Shown here: positions 1-7,763 of the stretch, piece after piece | Layout of the letters: each line of letters begins with the position of its first letter | Numbering within the stretch: the first letter of the stretch is position 1 | DNA from: Burkholderiales bacterium | GTDB lineage: Bacteria; Pseudomonadota; Gammaproteobacteria; Burkholderiales; Casimicrobiaceae | DNA: 15,596 nucleotides | Assembly: GCA_025354075.1 (NCBI GenBank) | Contig: JANXNO010000422.1 | Span: 1-15,596 of the forward strand | Direction: 5' to 3' | Made by a program: the position numbers and the translations under genes | Notes under the pieces: model-generated | The model's database searches: none | Told to the model about the DNA's origin: nothing | What the model saw: the letters and a program-made list of their open reading frames with translations, nothing else

Positions 1-37
1 AAACCACCGACAAAATACGGGCTACCAAAAAATTCGC

Positions 38-42
38 AGGAG
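38..42 (+). promoter_or_regulatory. Ribosome binding site of hpd
   Basis: AGGAG lies 7 bases before the GTG at 50. It supports this GTG as the hpd start, since no ATG in a suitable position stands near the conserved N-terminal region of the protein. Confidence 0.7.
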
Positions 43-49
43 CAGTAGC

Positions 50-1141
50 GTGGCAGCAGCATTTCAGACTTGGGACAATCCGATGGGCACTGACGGCTTC
101 GAGTTCATCGAATTTGCTGCGCCGGATCCCGCCGCGATGGGCGCGTTGTTCGAGCAAATGGGCTTCGTTGCGGTGGCAAAGCATCGCTCAAAAAATGTGT
201 TGCTTTACAAACAGGGCGACATCAATTTCATCCTGAACGCCGAGCCCGGTTCATTCGCGCAAAGCTTCGCGCGCGTACACGGCCCGTCGATCTGCGCGAT
301 TGCGTTTCGCGTGAAAGATGCCGCCTTCGCCTACAAACATGCGGTCGATCAGGGCGCATGGGGTGTAGACATGCATCCGGGGCCGATGGAGCTGAATATT
401 CCCGCGATCAAAGGCATCGGCGACTCGCTTTTGTACTTCGTGGATCGCTACGATGGCAACAGCGTGCATGGCGGCAACAACGTCACCATTTACGACATCG
501 ATTTTGTGCCGATTGCAGGTGCGCCGCGCGTGCCTGAAGGCGCAGGCTTGACGTACCTCGATCACCTGACGCACAACGTGCATCGTGGCCGTATGGACGA
601 GTGGGCGGGCTTTTACGAGCGGTTGTTCAACTTCAAGGAAGTGCGCTACTTCGACATCGAAGGCAAGTTGACCGGCCTGAAAAGCAAGGCGATGACCAGC
701 CCCTGCGGCAAGATTCGTATCCCTATCAACGAGTCCAGCGACGACAAATCGCAGATTCAGGAATACCTGCACGCGTATCACGGCGAAGGCATTCAACACG
801 TGGCCTTCGGCGCGGCAGATATCTACGGCACGGTCGGTGCGCTCGGCAAAAAATCGGTGCCGTTTCAAACCACACCTACGACGTATTACGAGCAATTGCC
901 AACGCGCATTCCGAATCACGGCGAAGACATTGCCAAGCTGCAAGCGCTGAATATTCTGGTCGATGGCGCGCCTGAAGACTCCGGCATGTTGCTGCAAATC
1001 TTCACGCAAAACCTGATCGGCCCGATCTTCTTCGAGATCATTCAACGCAAGGGCAATCAGGGTTTTGGCGAGGGCAATTTCAAGGCATTGTTCGAGTCGA
1101 TTGAACTGGATCAAATTCGCCGGGGTGTGTTGACAGCATAA
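50..1141 (+). CDS. hpd: 4-hydroxyphenylpyruvate dioxygenase
   Basis: This non-haem Fe(II) enzyme converts 4-hydroxyphenylpyruvate to homogentisate in cytoplasmic tyrosine catabolism. The 363-residue product has the usual bacterial length and two vicinal-oxygen-chelate halves. The N-terminal half opens with a GTDGFEFIEF block near residue 14. The C-terminal half carries the expected iron ligands: His172 (in YLDHLTHNV), His250 (in GIQHVAFG) and Glu329 (in FFEIIQRKG). The C-terminal stretch GFGEGNFKALFESIE, which closes the active site in this family, is intact. The start is GTG with a good ribosome binding site at 38-42. No other tyrosine gene is visible, but only 49 bases lie upstream. It has no evident functional link to the downstream ppk, from which a likely terminator separates it. 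Confidence 0.96.
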   Translation: MAAAFQTWDNPMGTDGFEFIEFAAPDPAAMGALFEQMGFVAVAKHRSKNVLLYKQGDINFILNAEPGSFAQSFARVHGPSICAIAFRVKDAAFAYKHAVDQGAWGVDMHPGPMELNIPAIKGIGDSLLYFVDRYDGNSVHGGNNVTIYDIDFVPIAGAPRVPEGAGLTYLDHLTHNVHRGRMDEWAGFYERLFNFKEVRYFDIEGKLTGLKSKAMTSPCGKIRIPINESSDDKSQIQEYLHAYHGEGIQHVAFGAADIYGTVGALGKKSVPFQTTPTTYYEQLPTRIPNHGEDIAKLQALNILVDGAPEDSGMLLQIFTQNLIGPIFFEIIQRKGNQGFGEGNFKALFESIELDQIRRGVLTA

Positions 1142-1180
1142 GCAACGCCATCGTTTTTGGTCATTGGCTTTGCGTTTAAT

Positions 1181-1252
1181 AGCCCGCCGAATATGGGCTT
1201 AGCAGCACAAAATGCACAAAGTCGATAAGTAATGTTTTGTGCCACTAAGCCC
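1181..1252 (+). other. Structured spacer with nested alternative stems
   Basis: AGCCC (1181-1185) can pair with GGGCT (1195-1199). The same GGGCTTAG (1195-1202) can instead pair with CTAAGCCC (1245-1252), reinforced by GCACAAAA (1205-1212) with TTTTGTGC (1235-1242). This gives two 8-bp helices separated by a 2x2 internal loop. The 1245-1252 strand is also the left arm of the terminator at 1247-1270, so the pairings exclude one another. The pairing is read directly; any attenuator role is inference. It could equally be a palindromic intergenic repeat. Confidence 0.5.
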
Positions 1253-1270
1253 CTATGCAGTAGGGCTTTT
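1247..1270 (+). terminator. Likely rho-independent terminator after hpd
   Basis: AAGCCC plus TA (with one bulged C, 1247-1255) pairs with TAGGGCTT (1261-1268) across a 5-base loop. A short T run ends at 1270. It lies about 105 bases after the hpd stop and 125 bases before ppk, so it most simply ends hpd transcription. The T tract is short. A further small stem, GCTTTT (1265-1270) with AAAAGC (1275-1280), overlaps it. Confidence 0.55.
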
Positions 1271-1326
1271 AGCAAAAAGCTGAAAGTTGGATTTGCGTGC
1301 CAAGCACTCGCCCACTGACCAGCGAC

Positions 1327-1344
1327 CTGTCACATCCCTGTAAC
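1327..1344 (+). promoter_or_regulatory. Pho box upstream of ppk
   Basis: CTGTCACATCCCTGTAAC matches the E. coli Pho-box consensus (CTGTCAT-AWAW-CTGTMAY) at 15 of 18 positions. It consists of two heptamers, CTGTCAC and CTGTAAC, starting 11 bases apart, as PhoB binding requires. It lies 50 bases before the ppk ATG. The position expected for the -10 (1355-1360, CACACT) matches TATAAT poorly, so the promoter would depend strongly on the activator. ppk belongs to the Pho regulon in several proteobacteria. Confidence 0.75.
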
Positions 1345-1394
1345 GCACGCGCCTCACACTCGCAAAAATTTTTTGTTCTGGGGTGCTGCGCGTG

Positions 1395-3461
1395 ATGCCG
1401 ACAATTAACCGCGAGCTTTCCATGCTCGCCTTCAACGAACGTGTTCTCGCGCAGTGTGAACTGCCGTGGGTGCCAGCGTTGGAGCGGCTGCGCTATCTGA
1501 CCATTGTCAGCTCAAATCTGGATGAATTTTTTGAAGTGCGCATTGCCGAGCAAAAGGAAAATCTTAAGGCGCTCGCCGCCGAGCATTCACCTGAGGCCGA
1601 GCCGTTGCGCGAGTCGCTTGAGCTGATCGCGAGCCACGCGCGGGCGCTGGTGGAGCGCGCCTATCGGCTACTCAACACGCAGATTTTGCCCTCGCTGCGC
1701 GACGCCGGGATTGATCTGGTAAACGGTGCGGAACTGACGCCTGCGCAGCGGCGCTGGGTCAAGGCCACCTTCGCACGTGAGATTGCGCCGGTGCTGACGC
1801 CGATCGGTCTGGACCCCGCGCATCCGTTCCCGGCGGTGGCCAACAAAGGCCTGCATTTCATTGCCGAGCTGCGGTCGAAACGCAGCACCAGCAAGACCAG
1901 TATCGCGATTGTGAAAGTGCCGCGCAGCCTGCCGCGCCTGTTCGAAATCAAGGACAAAATTCCCGGCAAGCATCGCTCGTTCATCTTGCTGTCCACCCTG
2001 ATTGAGACCGAACTGGCTAGCCTGTTTCCGGGCCGCGACGTGGTGAGTGATTCACAATTTCGCGTGACCCGCGACAGTGATTTGTGGGTGGACGAACAGG
2101 AGATGACCAACCTGCGCCACGCGCTCGCGGGCGAGCTGCGGCGACGTCCGTTTGGTCGCGCGGTGCGGTTGGAAATCAACGCCGATTGCAGCGACTCGAT
2201 CACCGCTCTGCTCTGCACGCATTTCAAGCTTGAGCCGCACGAGGTGTATCGCGTCGACGGGCCGGTGAACCTCGCGCGCTTGCAGGCGCTGGCAGAAGCG
2301 GTCGATCATCCGCTGCTGCGTTTTGCACCGTTCACACCGGGTCAGCTGATGGCCGACGTCGCCGATGAACAGATTTTTGCCGAGCTGAAACGCGGTGACG
2401 TATTGCTGCATCATCCCTATCAGTCGTTTGATCCGGTGGTGCGATTTTTACGCAGCGCGGTGATGGACCCGAACGTGATTGCCATCAAGCAAACCATTTA
2501 CCGTACCGGGGCCAAATCGGTGTTGATGGACCTGCTGCTGGACGCGGTGCGACGCGGTAAAGAGGTCACCGTTGTGCTCGAACTCAAAGCCCGCTTTGAC
2601 GAGGAAACCAACATCAACTGGGCCGACAAGCTGGAGCAAGCGGGGGCCCACGTGGTGTACGGTCTGGTCGGCCTTAAAACGCATGCCAAGATGGTGCTGG
2701 TGCTGCGTAAAGAAGGCAACGCGATACGGACGTATGCGCACATCGGCACCGGCAATTACAACCCGTCGACTGCGCGTTTTTACACAGACTTCGGACTGCT
2801 CACCGCGCACGCAGAAATCGGCAAGGACGTCGCGGCTATCTTTCATCATTTGACCAGTCTGTCGCAACCGCCCAAGTTGAAGCATTTGTGGTGGGCACCG
2901 CACACGATGAAGTCGAACCTCCTCGCCGCGATTGCCAATGAGGCGCGGGCAGCCAAAGCCGGGCAACCTGCGGTCATCATGGCCAAGATCAACGCACTGA
3001 CTGACGAGGCGATCATGGCCGCACTGTGCGATGCGTCGAAAGCCGGCGTACGGATTGACCTGATCGTGCGCGGTGCCTGCTGTTTGCGCCCCGGCATTGA
3101 TGATTTCACCGGCAACGTTCATGTGCGCTCAGTGGTCGGTCGCTTTCTCGAACACAGCCGCATTTACTATTTTGAAAATGGTGGCAAACCGAACGTCTAC
3201 CTGTCCAGCGCCGACTGGATGAGCCGCAATCTGGATCGTCGCGTCGAGGTCGCTACACCCGTACTTGACGGCACGCTGCTCGCACGCGTCCTCGACGAAG
3301 CATTGTTTGCCCCACTGCGCGACAATTCGCAGGCGTGGCAGCTTGAGAGTAACGGTGCCTATCGATTGTTGCGCCCGACCGGTCGTCAAAAGCCGATCAT
3401 TGCGCAGCAATTGCTCGCCGAGCAGCTTGGACAACCGGCGGCGGTCGCCACGACGCCATGA
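1395..3461 (+). CDS. ppk: Polyphosphate kinase 1
   Basis: The enzyme reversibly transfers the ATP gamma-phosphate to polyphosphate and is usually membrane-associated. The N-terminal domain begins with INRELSMLAFNERVLAQ, the classic PPK1 opening. A middle domain follows, then two phospholipase-D-like catalytic domains. The autophosphorylated histidine is His430 in GLKTHAKM, and the second conserved histidine is His449 in AHIGTGNYN, matching E. coli His435 and His454. The length (688 residues from this ATG) is normal. GTG codons at 1383 and 1392 are possible earlier starts. The ATG at 1395 fits the family N-terminus best, and the only purine-rich stretch is GGGG at 1380-1383. A strong Pho box lies upstream. 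The 3' end overlaps sixA by ATGA, indicating translational coupling. Confidence 0.96.
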   Translation: MPTINRELSMLAFNERVLAQCELPWVPALERLRYLTIVSSNLDEFFEVRIAEQKENLKALAAEHSPEAEPLRESLELIASHARALVERAYRLLNTQILPSLRDAGIDLVNGAELTPAQRRWVKATFAREIAPVLTPIGLDPAHPFPAVANKGLHFIAELRSKRSTSKTSIAIVKVPRSLPRLFEIKDKIPGKHRSFILLSTLIETELASLFPGRDVVSDSQFRVTRDSDLWVDEQEMTNLRHALAGELRRRPFGRAVRLEINADCSDSITALLCTHFKLEPHEVYRVDGPVNLARLQALAEAVDHPLLRFAPFTPGQLMADVADEQIFAELKRGDVLLHHPYQSFDPVVRFLRSAVMDPNVIAIKQTIYRTGAKSVLMDLLLDAVRRGKEVTVVLELKARFDEETNINWADKLEQAGAHVVYGLVGLKTHAKMVLVLRKEGNAIRTYAHIGTGNYNPSTARFYTDFGLLTAHAEIGKDVAAIFHHLTSLSQPPKLKHLWWAPHTMKSNLLAAIANEARAAKAGQPAVIMAKINALTDEAIMAALCDASKAGVRIDLIVRGACCLRPGIDDFTGNVHVRSVVGRFLEHSRIYYFENGGKPNVYLSSADWMSRNLDRRVEVATPVLDGTLLARVLDEALFAPLRDNSQAWQLESNGAYRLLRPTGRQKPIIAQQLLAEQLGQPAAVATTP

Positions 3462-3922
3462 GCGAAATCATCTTCTGGCGCCACGCGGAGGCCCATGACG
3501 CCAGCGAAGGTCAGAGTGATCTTGAGCGTAAATTGACGGTCAAGGGCCAGCGTCAGGCCGAACGCGTCGCCTTCTGGCTGGACCGCAACCTGCCGCAGCA
3601 CTGCAAGGTGTATGTCAGCGAAGCCAAACGCGCACAACAAACCGCACGCTGTCTGCCGCGCAAACACAAAGCACTCGCCGAGCTCAACCCCGATGCCAGA
3701 CCGCAAGACGTCTTGGCCGCTGTCGGTTGGTGCATTCAAACGGAGCCGATTGTGCTGATCGGACATCAGCCGTGGATCGGCGAATGCATTCACTGGCTGC
3801 TGATGGACGGCACCGCGCCATTTGCCATTCGCAAGGGTGCAGCCTGGTGGTTGCAGTCACGTGCACGCGAAGCGGCGAACGAAGTGATTGTGCGTGCCGT
3901 GGTGACGCCGGAGCTGATGTAG
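3458..3922 (+). CDS. sixA: SixA-like phosphohistidine phosphatase
   Basis: This is a small histidine-phosphatase superfamily protein of 154 residues, the size of E. coli SixA, which dephosphorylates phosphohistidine on phosphotransfer proteins. The RHG-type motif is WRHAEA, with catalytic Arg8 and His9. The second-half histidine is His103 in GHQPWIGE. An Arg in SEAKRAQQTA (about residue 53) fits the phosphate pocket. No signal peptide or membrane segment is present, so it is cytoplasmic. Its ATG overlaps the ppk TGA (ATGA at 3458-3461), so it is co-transcribed and probably translationally coupled with ppk. Its natural substrate here is unknown; a link to the phosphohistidine of PPK is an attractive but untested guess. 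It ends 2 bases before the stop of the convergent gene. Confidence 0.88.
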   Translation: MSEIIFWRHAEAHDASEGQSDLERKLTVKGQRQAERVAFWLDRNLPQHCKVYVSEAKRAQQTARCLPRKHKALAELNPDARPQDVLAAVGWCIQTEPIVLIGHQPWIGECIHWLLMDGTAPFAIRKGAAWWLQSRAREAANEVIVRAVVTPELM

Positions 3923-3924
3923 TT

Positions 3925-5244
3925 TCAGGGTGTCTCGAAGGGATGGCGACGGACATCACGCCAGGCTTTCAACGCCCGGGGTGGTGATGTCACTGGATCG
4001 GCGAGCGACAGTAAGGGCGCAAACCGCCAGTCGAGATTGTCCGGATTCGCGCCTTCAGCCAGCAACGGTTTGCAGCGAAACAGGCTTGGCGGCACACGTC
4101 TGAACAACCCCAGCGCAATCCATCGCTGTTGCAGGCCGCGAATGCCCACGACGGATCGTTCCACAACGTCACTGCGCGCCTGCGCCTGTTCCGCATGAAT
4201 ACGAAATCGGCTCAGCCGCGCCTGAAAAAAAGCGGCATTGCCTTGCACCAGCAGCCGCGCCCACATCGCCAGATCGATCGCCCCGCGCACCGGCTCGCCG
4301 TTGAAGTGGAAGGGAGAAGCGGACGTCTCATCGCTTCCGGAGATACCTTCGACGTGCGGTCTCGGGTCAAAATCACTGCGGCGAAATAGGGCCGTGCTGG
4401 GCTCGCCGATGAAGTTGAGCCCGTGCATGATCGCCGCGTTTGCGAGCGTCACGCCGTCGATGATCAGGTCTTCTGCAACGACGGGCTGCGTTGCAGGCAT
4501 ATCGTCGATGACGTAGGAGTCCGCGTCAATGCGCCAGCGGTGCGACGTTGCCAGCACCAGTCCGGGCACGCGTTGAAAGGCGTCTACAAATGTCGCGACA
4601 CAGGTCGGTTCGAGCACGTCATCGTCGTTAAGAAACTTGACGTAAGTTCCGCGCGCTAGAGACAGGCACTTTTCAAAATTTTTGCGAGCGCGCAAGCGTT
4701 GTGGATTCTTGATGTAGGTGATGTCCGCGCAGTGCGCCCGACTGCGGACAAGCTGACTAATCGCATCGCTTTCGCAGTCGTCACAAATAATTATTTCGAT
4801 AGGACGATACGTCTGCGCAATAGCGCTGTCGAGGCACTCGATGAAGTATTTTGGATTCGACGACGGAATCAAAATCGACACCAACGGGGAAATGACCGGT
4901 GCAAACGAAGCCGATTTCCAGCCGGGAAACTCTGCATTTGGCTCGATACTGACGAGCCCAAACAGCTCTGCCGTACTCGCCATTACGGCAAAACTCTGCG
5001 CCGCCTGTGGCTCGGTCAATAGCGCTGTGCCGCCGGGCACCAGCACCCGCCGACATTCGCGCAATATCATCACCTGGTCTTGTAGCGACCGTGTCGCGGT
5101 CGCGTCGCCCAAAAAAATGTGCTGCACCGAATGATCGGCAAGTGGCCATTCGTATCCCGGCTCAAACAGCATGTCGGCACCGAAGCGAATTGCGAGATCA
5201 ACACAGCCCACTCGCCGCGCCTTGAGCAAGACGCCAAGCGTCAT
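3925..5244 (-). CDS. Glycosyltransferase family 2 with truncated methyltransferase-like N-terminus
   Basis: The 439-residue protein has two parts. Residues about 12-105 resemble the second half of a class-I SAM methyltransferase: WPLADHSVQHIFLGDA followed by ECRRVLVPGGTALL. The glycine-rich SAM-binding motif I, which should precede this, is absent. Residues about 120-225 form a GT2 (GT-A) fold: PLVSILIPSSN, TYRPIEIIICDDC, and the metal-binding NDDD at 206-209. The C-terminal part includes GEPSTALFRR and a SRFRIHAEQ segment often seen in such transferases. The sugar donor and acceptor are unknown. The chosen ATG overlaps the upstream ATP-grasp stop in a TGATG junction, suggesting coupling. A GTG at 5268 would add 8 residues and does not restore motif I. 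No membrane segments are evident. Confidence 0.82.
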   Translation of the reverse strand: MTLGVLLKARRVGCVDLAIRFGADMLFEPGYEWPLADHSVQHIFLGDATATRSLQDQVMILRECRRVLVPGGTALLTEPQAAQSFAVMASTAELFGLVSIEPNAEFPGWKSASFAPVISPLVSILIPSSNPKYFIECLDSAIAQTYRPIEIIICDDCESDAISQLVRSRAHCADITYIKNPQRLRARKNFEKCLSLARGTYVKFLNDDDVLEPTCVATFVDAFQRVPGLVLATSHRWRIDADSYVIDDMPATQPVVAEDLIIDGVTLANAAIMHGLNFIGEPSTALFRRSDFDPRPHVEGISGSDETSASPFHFNGEPVRGAIDLAMWARLLVQGNAAFFQARLSRFRIHAEQAQARSDVVERSVVGIRGLQQRWIALGLFRRVPPSLFRCKPLLAEGANPDNLDWRFAPLLSLADPVTSPPRALKAWRDVRRHPFETP

Positions 5245-6368
5245 CAAAGGGTTGCGCGTTTCGACCACACGCCATTAACCATCAGTGTTTCTCTCGTCAC
5301 TGTCGCCACCGCCCGCGCAGCAAGCCCCTCGCGTGCCGTCGTGCAGGTGCCGACACCAGAGCCTGCCTCGCACGCTTCAATCGTCACACCACAAAAGCGC
5401 TTGAGCGTGATGGCAAGTTCGTCCATGCCCAGATGTTTGCGCGCGGCGGTAGCGCCGGTAAATCGTGCATTGAACTCATGAATTTTGAGTTCTCCGTTGA
5501 CGTCAGGCTGGCACTGAATATTCATCGGGCCGTACCAACCCGCATCAGCAAACGCAGCAGCACAACGCACGCCAATTGCACGCGCAGCCGAATCACTATC
5601 AATGCTCACACGCCGGGCGTTGCGTCCCGTCGGCTCGTTGCGTGTGCAGAATACATAGGCAGTCGTGCTGTCCGGCCCGATCATGATCTGGATCGAACGT
5701 TTGTTGCCTTCGAAGCTATGAAACAACGGCACGCCCGTTGATCGTACGGCCTCCACATAGGCGCGAACAGCAGCCGCGTTACCGAGATATTCCTGCAACA
5801 CATGATCGGGACGTTGTATCGCCTGACGGGCTTGCGCGGCAGAAGTGATCAGCGTAATGCCGCGTGAATCCGAGCCATCTCGAGGTTTGCATACCAAGGG
5901 CAAGCCAGCGCTATCAATGAAGGCGGCCATATCGTCAATGTTCTGACCAGGCTCACATCTGAACGACTGCGCAAACGGCAGCCCATAGCGTTTGGCAAAC
6001 TCGAAGCTGAGCCATTTGTCAGAAACCACTTCGGCAACGGCAGGAGCGCCGCATAAAAATGCGCGTCCCAGGTCGGGGCGTCGGCTCTTGAGGGCCGACA
6101 GAAAGCGCACGTCATCATCGCGGCATGGCACCACCAGATCAGGCTTTTCCAGTGCCATGACGTCGAGCAAACGACGCTCAAAACTGGCAGCATCAGCACG
6201 GAGATTCGGCGCGAGATAGACCTGGTCAAACGCGAACAACGTGGGCTCATCGGTTACATCAGTCGTTGCGATGAGGCGCGTCGTGGATCGACGGGTTCCA
6301 ATTGCGGCGAGTACATTCGCGCCGGTATGACCACCCCCGGACAACAGCAGGATGGTGGTGTCAGGCAT
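5244..6368 (-). CDS. ATP-grasp domain protein, substrate unknown
   Basis: The 374-residue protein has an N-terminal pre-ATP-grasp Rossmann-like domain (LLLSGGGHTGANVL, residues 7-20; ATDVTDEPTLFAFDQVY). An ATP-grasp domain follows, with the nucleotide-contacting lysine in CKPRDGSDSRG (Lys161), the hinge QEYLGN and the metal ligands Glu298 and Asn300 in HEFNARFTG. ATP-grasp enzymes activate a carboxylate as an acyl-phosphate and ligate it to an amine or thiol. The carbamoyl-phosphate-synthase / PylC-like layout suggests amino-acid or amino-sugar ligation, but the substrate cannot be read. It is first in a two-gene operon with the GT2 protein, which suggests a decorated envelope or secondary metabolite. 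No strong Shine-Dalgarno precedes the ATG at 6368. It is divergent from the amidohydrolase-like gene across 166 bases. Confidence 0.85.
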   Translation of the reverse strand: MPDTTILLLSGGGHTGANVLAAIGTRRSTTRLIATTDVTDEPTLFAFDQVYLAPNLRADAASFERRLLDVMALEKPDLVVPCRDDDVRFLSALKSRRPDLGRAFLCGAPAVAEVVSDKWLSFEFAKRYGLPFAQSFRCEPGQNIDDMAAFIDSAGLPLVCKPRDGSDSRGITLITSAAQARQAIQRPDHVLQEYLGNAAAVRAYVEAVRSTGVPLFHSFEGNKRSIQIMIGPDSTTAYVFCTRNEPTGRNARRVSIDSDSAARAIGVRCAAAFADAGWYGPMNIQCQPDVNGELKIHEFNARFTGATAARKHLGMDELAITLKRFCGVTIEACEAGSGVGTCTTAREGLAARAVATVTRETLMVNGVWSKRATL

Positions 6369-6428
6369 TGATCAGGATATCAAGATGCAATGGGGCTCGG
6401 CAAAAAAAGTTAGTCACAAATTATTCTG

Positions 6429-6459
6429 GCAGAAAATCGACCGAAAGCATATTTTCTGC
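6429..6459. promoter_or_regulatory. Perfect 9-bp inverted repeat in a divergent promoter region
   Basis: GCAGAAAAT (6429-6437) and ATTTTCTGC (6451-6459) form a perfect inverted repeat with a 13-base spacer. Half-site centres are 22 bases apart, about two helical turns. It sits centrally in the 166-base gap between the ATP-grasp gene and the amidohydrolase-like gene. An operator for a dimeric regulator of both units is plausible. There is no T tract or GC-rich stem to make it a good terminator. No regulator gene is present in the window. Confidence 0.5.
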
Positions 6460-6534
6460 TCTATTGTTGCGCGCTATCGCTCGCGTCACCGCATCCTCCG
6501 ACATACGCCTTGAACAACGTTTTGATGAGTACCC

Positions 6535-7410
6535 ATGATTATTGATTGTCGTTGCCGTTTAACGGTTGACGGTGCTGCCGACTATTTCGTGGATCGCGTG
6601 ACTCACGCAGGTAAGCTCGCGGGCGTGCCAGCGCTGAGCGAACGCACGCTCGATGCCTTTTTTGCAGAGCTTGATGCAGCGGGTGTGACTATTGCTGTCT
6701 CGGTTTCAGGGTGTAATCCCGGCGCGAAGCTTGGCCGTTTTGAGTTGCCCGCCCGCACCGCTTCGAATGACGTCATGGCACAGGTGCAACGCGCGTATCC
6801 GGGGCGCTTTATCGGCGTGGCGGGTATTGACGTAAGCAACACAATGCACAACGCAATGGACGAGTTGCGTCGATGCGTGGACGAGTTGGGGTTGTTCGCC
6901 GTTTTTATTGAGCCCGGACGCGCGCCCGGATGCAATCTGGACGACCGAAGTCTGTATCCCGTCTATGAATTTTGCGAATTAAAGCGCGTGACGCTCATTC
7001 CCCAGACCTCGGGGTTGCTCGGCGGACGACTGCTCGACTACGCTAACCCCAAATACATTGAAACCGTCGCCGATGATTTTCCGGGGCTCAACATTATTTG
7101 TGGTCACGGCTGCTACCCGTATGTACGCGAAGCCATTGTGATGGCCTATCGTCGCGACAACGTCTGGTTATCGCCGGATTCTTACGTGCATCATTTGGGC
7201 CGCGATGACTGGATTCAGGCCGTCAACTATGATGCGTTGGGATTCGCCAGCCGCTTCGTGTTCGCGAGTGCGTATCCTCTCAACGCGCTGAAGCCGCAGG
7301 TAGATCGCTTTCAGGCGATGCCGTGGGCACCCGAGGCGCTGCCAAAATTGCTCTACAAAAATGCGGTCGCAGCCCTGCGCTTGAACGAGCGATCCGCGTT
7401 TGATTTTTAG
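6535..7410 (+). CDS. Amidohydrolase-2-family protein lacking metal ligands (likely pseudoenzyme)
   Basis: The 291-residue protein follows the fold pattern of amidohydrolase-2 (PF04909-type) TIM-barrel hydrolases and decarboxylases. It has a short N-terminal strand, YPGRFIGVAGID, LFAVFIEPG, YPVYEFCELKRVTLI, FPGLNIICGHG and a final FVFASAYPLNALK. The usual ligands are altered. The N-terminal DxHxH position reads DCRCR (Arg6 and Arg8). The mid-barrel histidine region reads IPQTSG (residues 155-160). The late FGSDYP motif reads FASAYP, with Ala246 replacing the Asp. Only the histidine of CGHG (His191) remains. The reading frame is intact, so this looks like a retained non-metallo or non-catalytic homologue rather than decay. 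The ATG is preceded only by a weak GATGAG. It diverges from the ATP-grasp/GT2 operon and may serve the same pathway. Confidence 0.75.
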   Translation: MIIDCRCRLTVDGAADYFVDRVTHAGKLAGVPALSERTLDAFFAELDAAGVTIAVSVSGCNPGAKLGRFELPARTASNDVMAQVQRAYPGRFIGVAGIDVSNTMHNAMDELRRCVDELGLFAVFIEPGRAPGCNLDDRSLYPVYEFCELKRVTLIPQTSGLLGGRLLDYANPKYIETVADDFPGLNIICGHGCYPYVREAIVMAYRRDNVWLSPDSYVHHLGRDDWIQAVNYDALGFASRFVFASAYPLNALKPQVDRFQAMPWAPEALPKLLYKNAVAALRLNERSAFDF

Positions 7411-7763
7411 GGTGCGTGGCGCACGCATCGATAGCACCAACCAATCAAATCGCGTGGCGTAGCAACGACGTCAGGAGCTTTGTTTTTCACAACGGACGTC
7501 AACTCGGCACGCGCTCACAAACGACTGGGCAAACAACGACCGCTAGGGGGGGCTCCCAAATTCGCGAGACAAGCAGTAACCAGCGCGCACGCAGCGGCCA
7601 GCTTGGTCGTCGTATTCCCGGAAAGCTGTTGATTTGTTGGCGAGCTTCAGGCTCGCGCGAAGCGACCGCCTAGCGTACTTTTTCGCTGCAAAACCTTAGC
7701 GGCAGAACAAGTCAATCGTGTGACAGCAATAGTTGGCGAGCACTGCCAGCGTCCGCCACAAAA
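7411..7763. other. Non-coding gap with small hairpins
   Basis: I find no convincing gene here. Directly after the amidohydrolase-like stop, GGTGCGTG (7411-7418) pairs with CACGCATC (7422-7429, one G-T wobble). The loop is 3 bases and no T run follows, so its terminator role is uncertain. GCGAGC (7640-7645) pairs with GCTCGC (7651-7656) around TTCAG. The 10-mer GTTGGCGAGC occurs at 7636-7645 and again at 7732-7741. A run of seven Gs lies at 7546-7552. Confidence 0.4.

Noticed and set aside
251..1114. 287-residue minus-strand open frame opposite hpd
   Set aside because: It mirrors the codons of hpd, shows no family motif, and hpd has all three iron ligands.
2448..3122. 224-residue minus-strand open frame inside ppk
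   Set aside because: It is a shadow of the PPK catalytic domain with no family resemblance.
5245..5268. GTG start 8 codons upstream for the GT2 protein
   Set aside because: The TGATG junction with the ATP-grasp stop gives a simpler coupled ATG start, and the extension adds no domain sequence.
7416..7673. 85-residue open frame in the gap after the amidohydrolase-like gene
   Set aside because: It is low-complexity (Arg/Ser/Thr/Gln), has no plausible ribosome binding site, and overlaps the hairpins.
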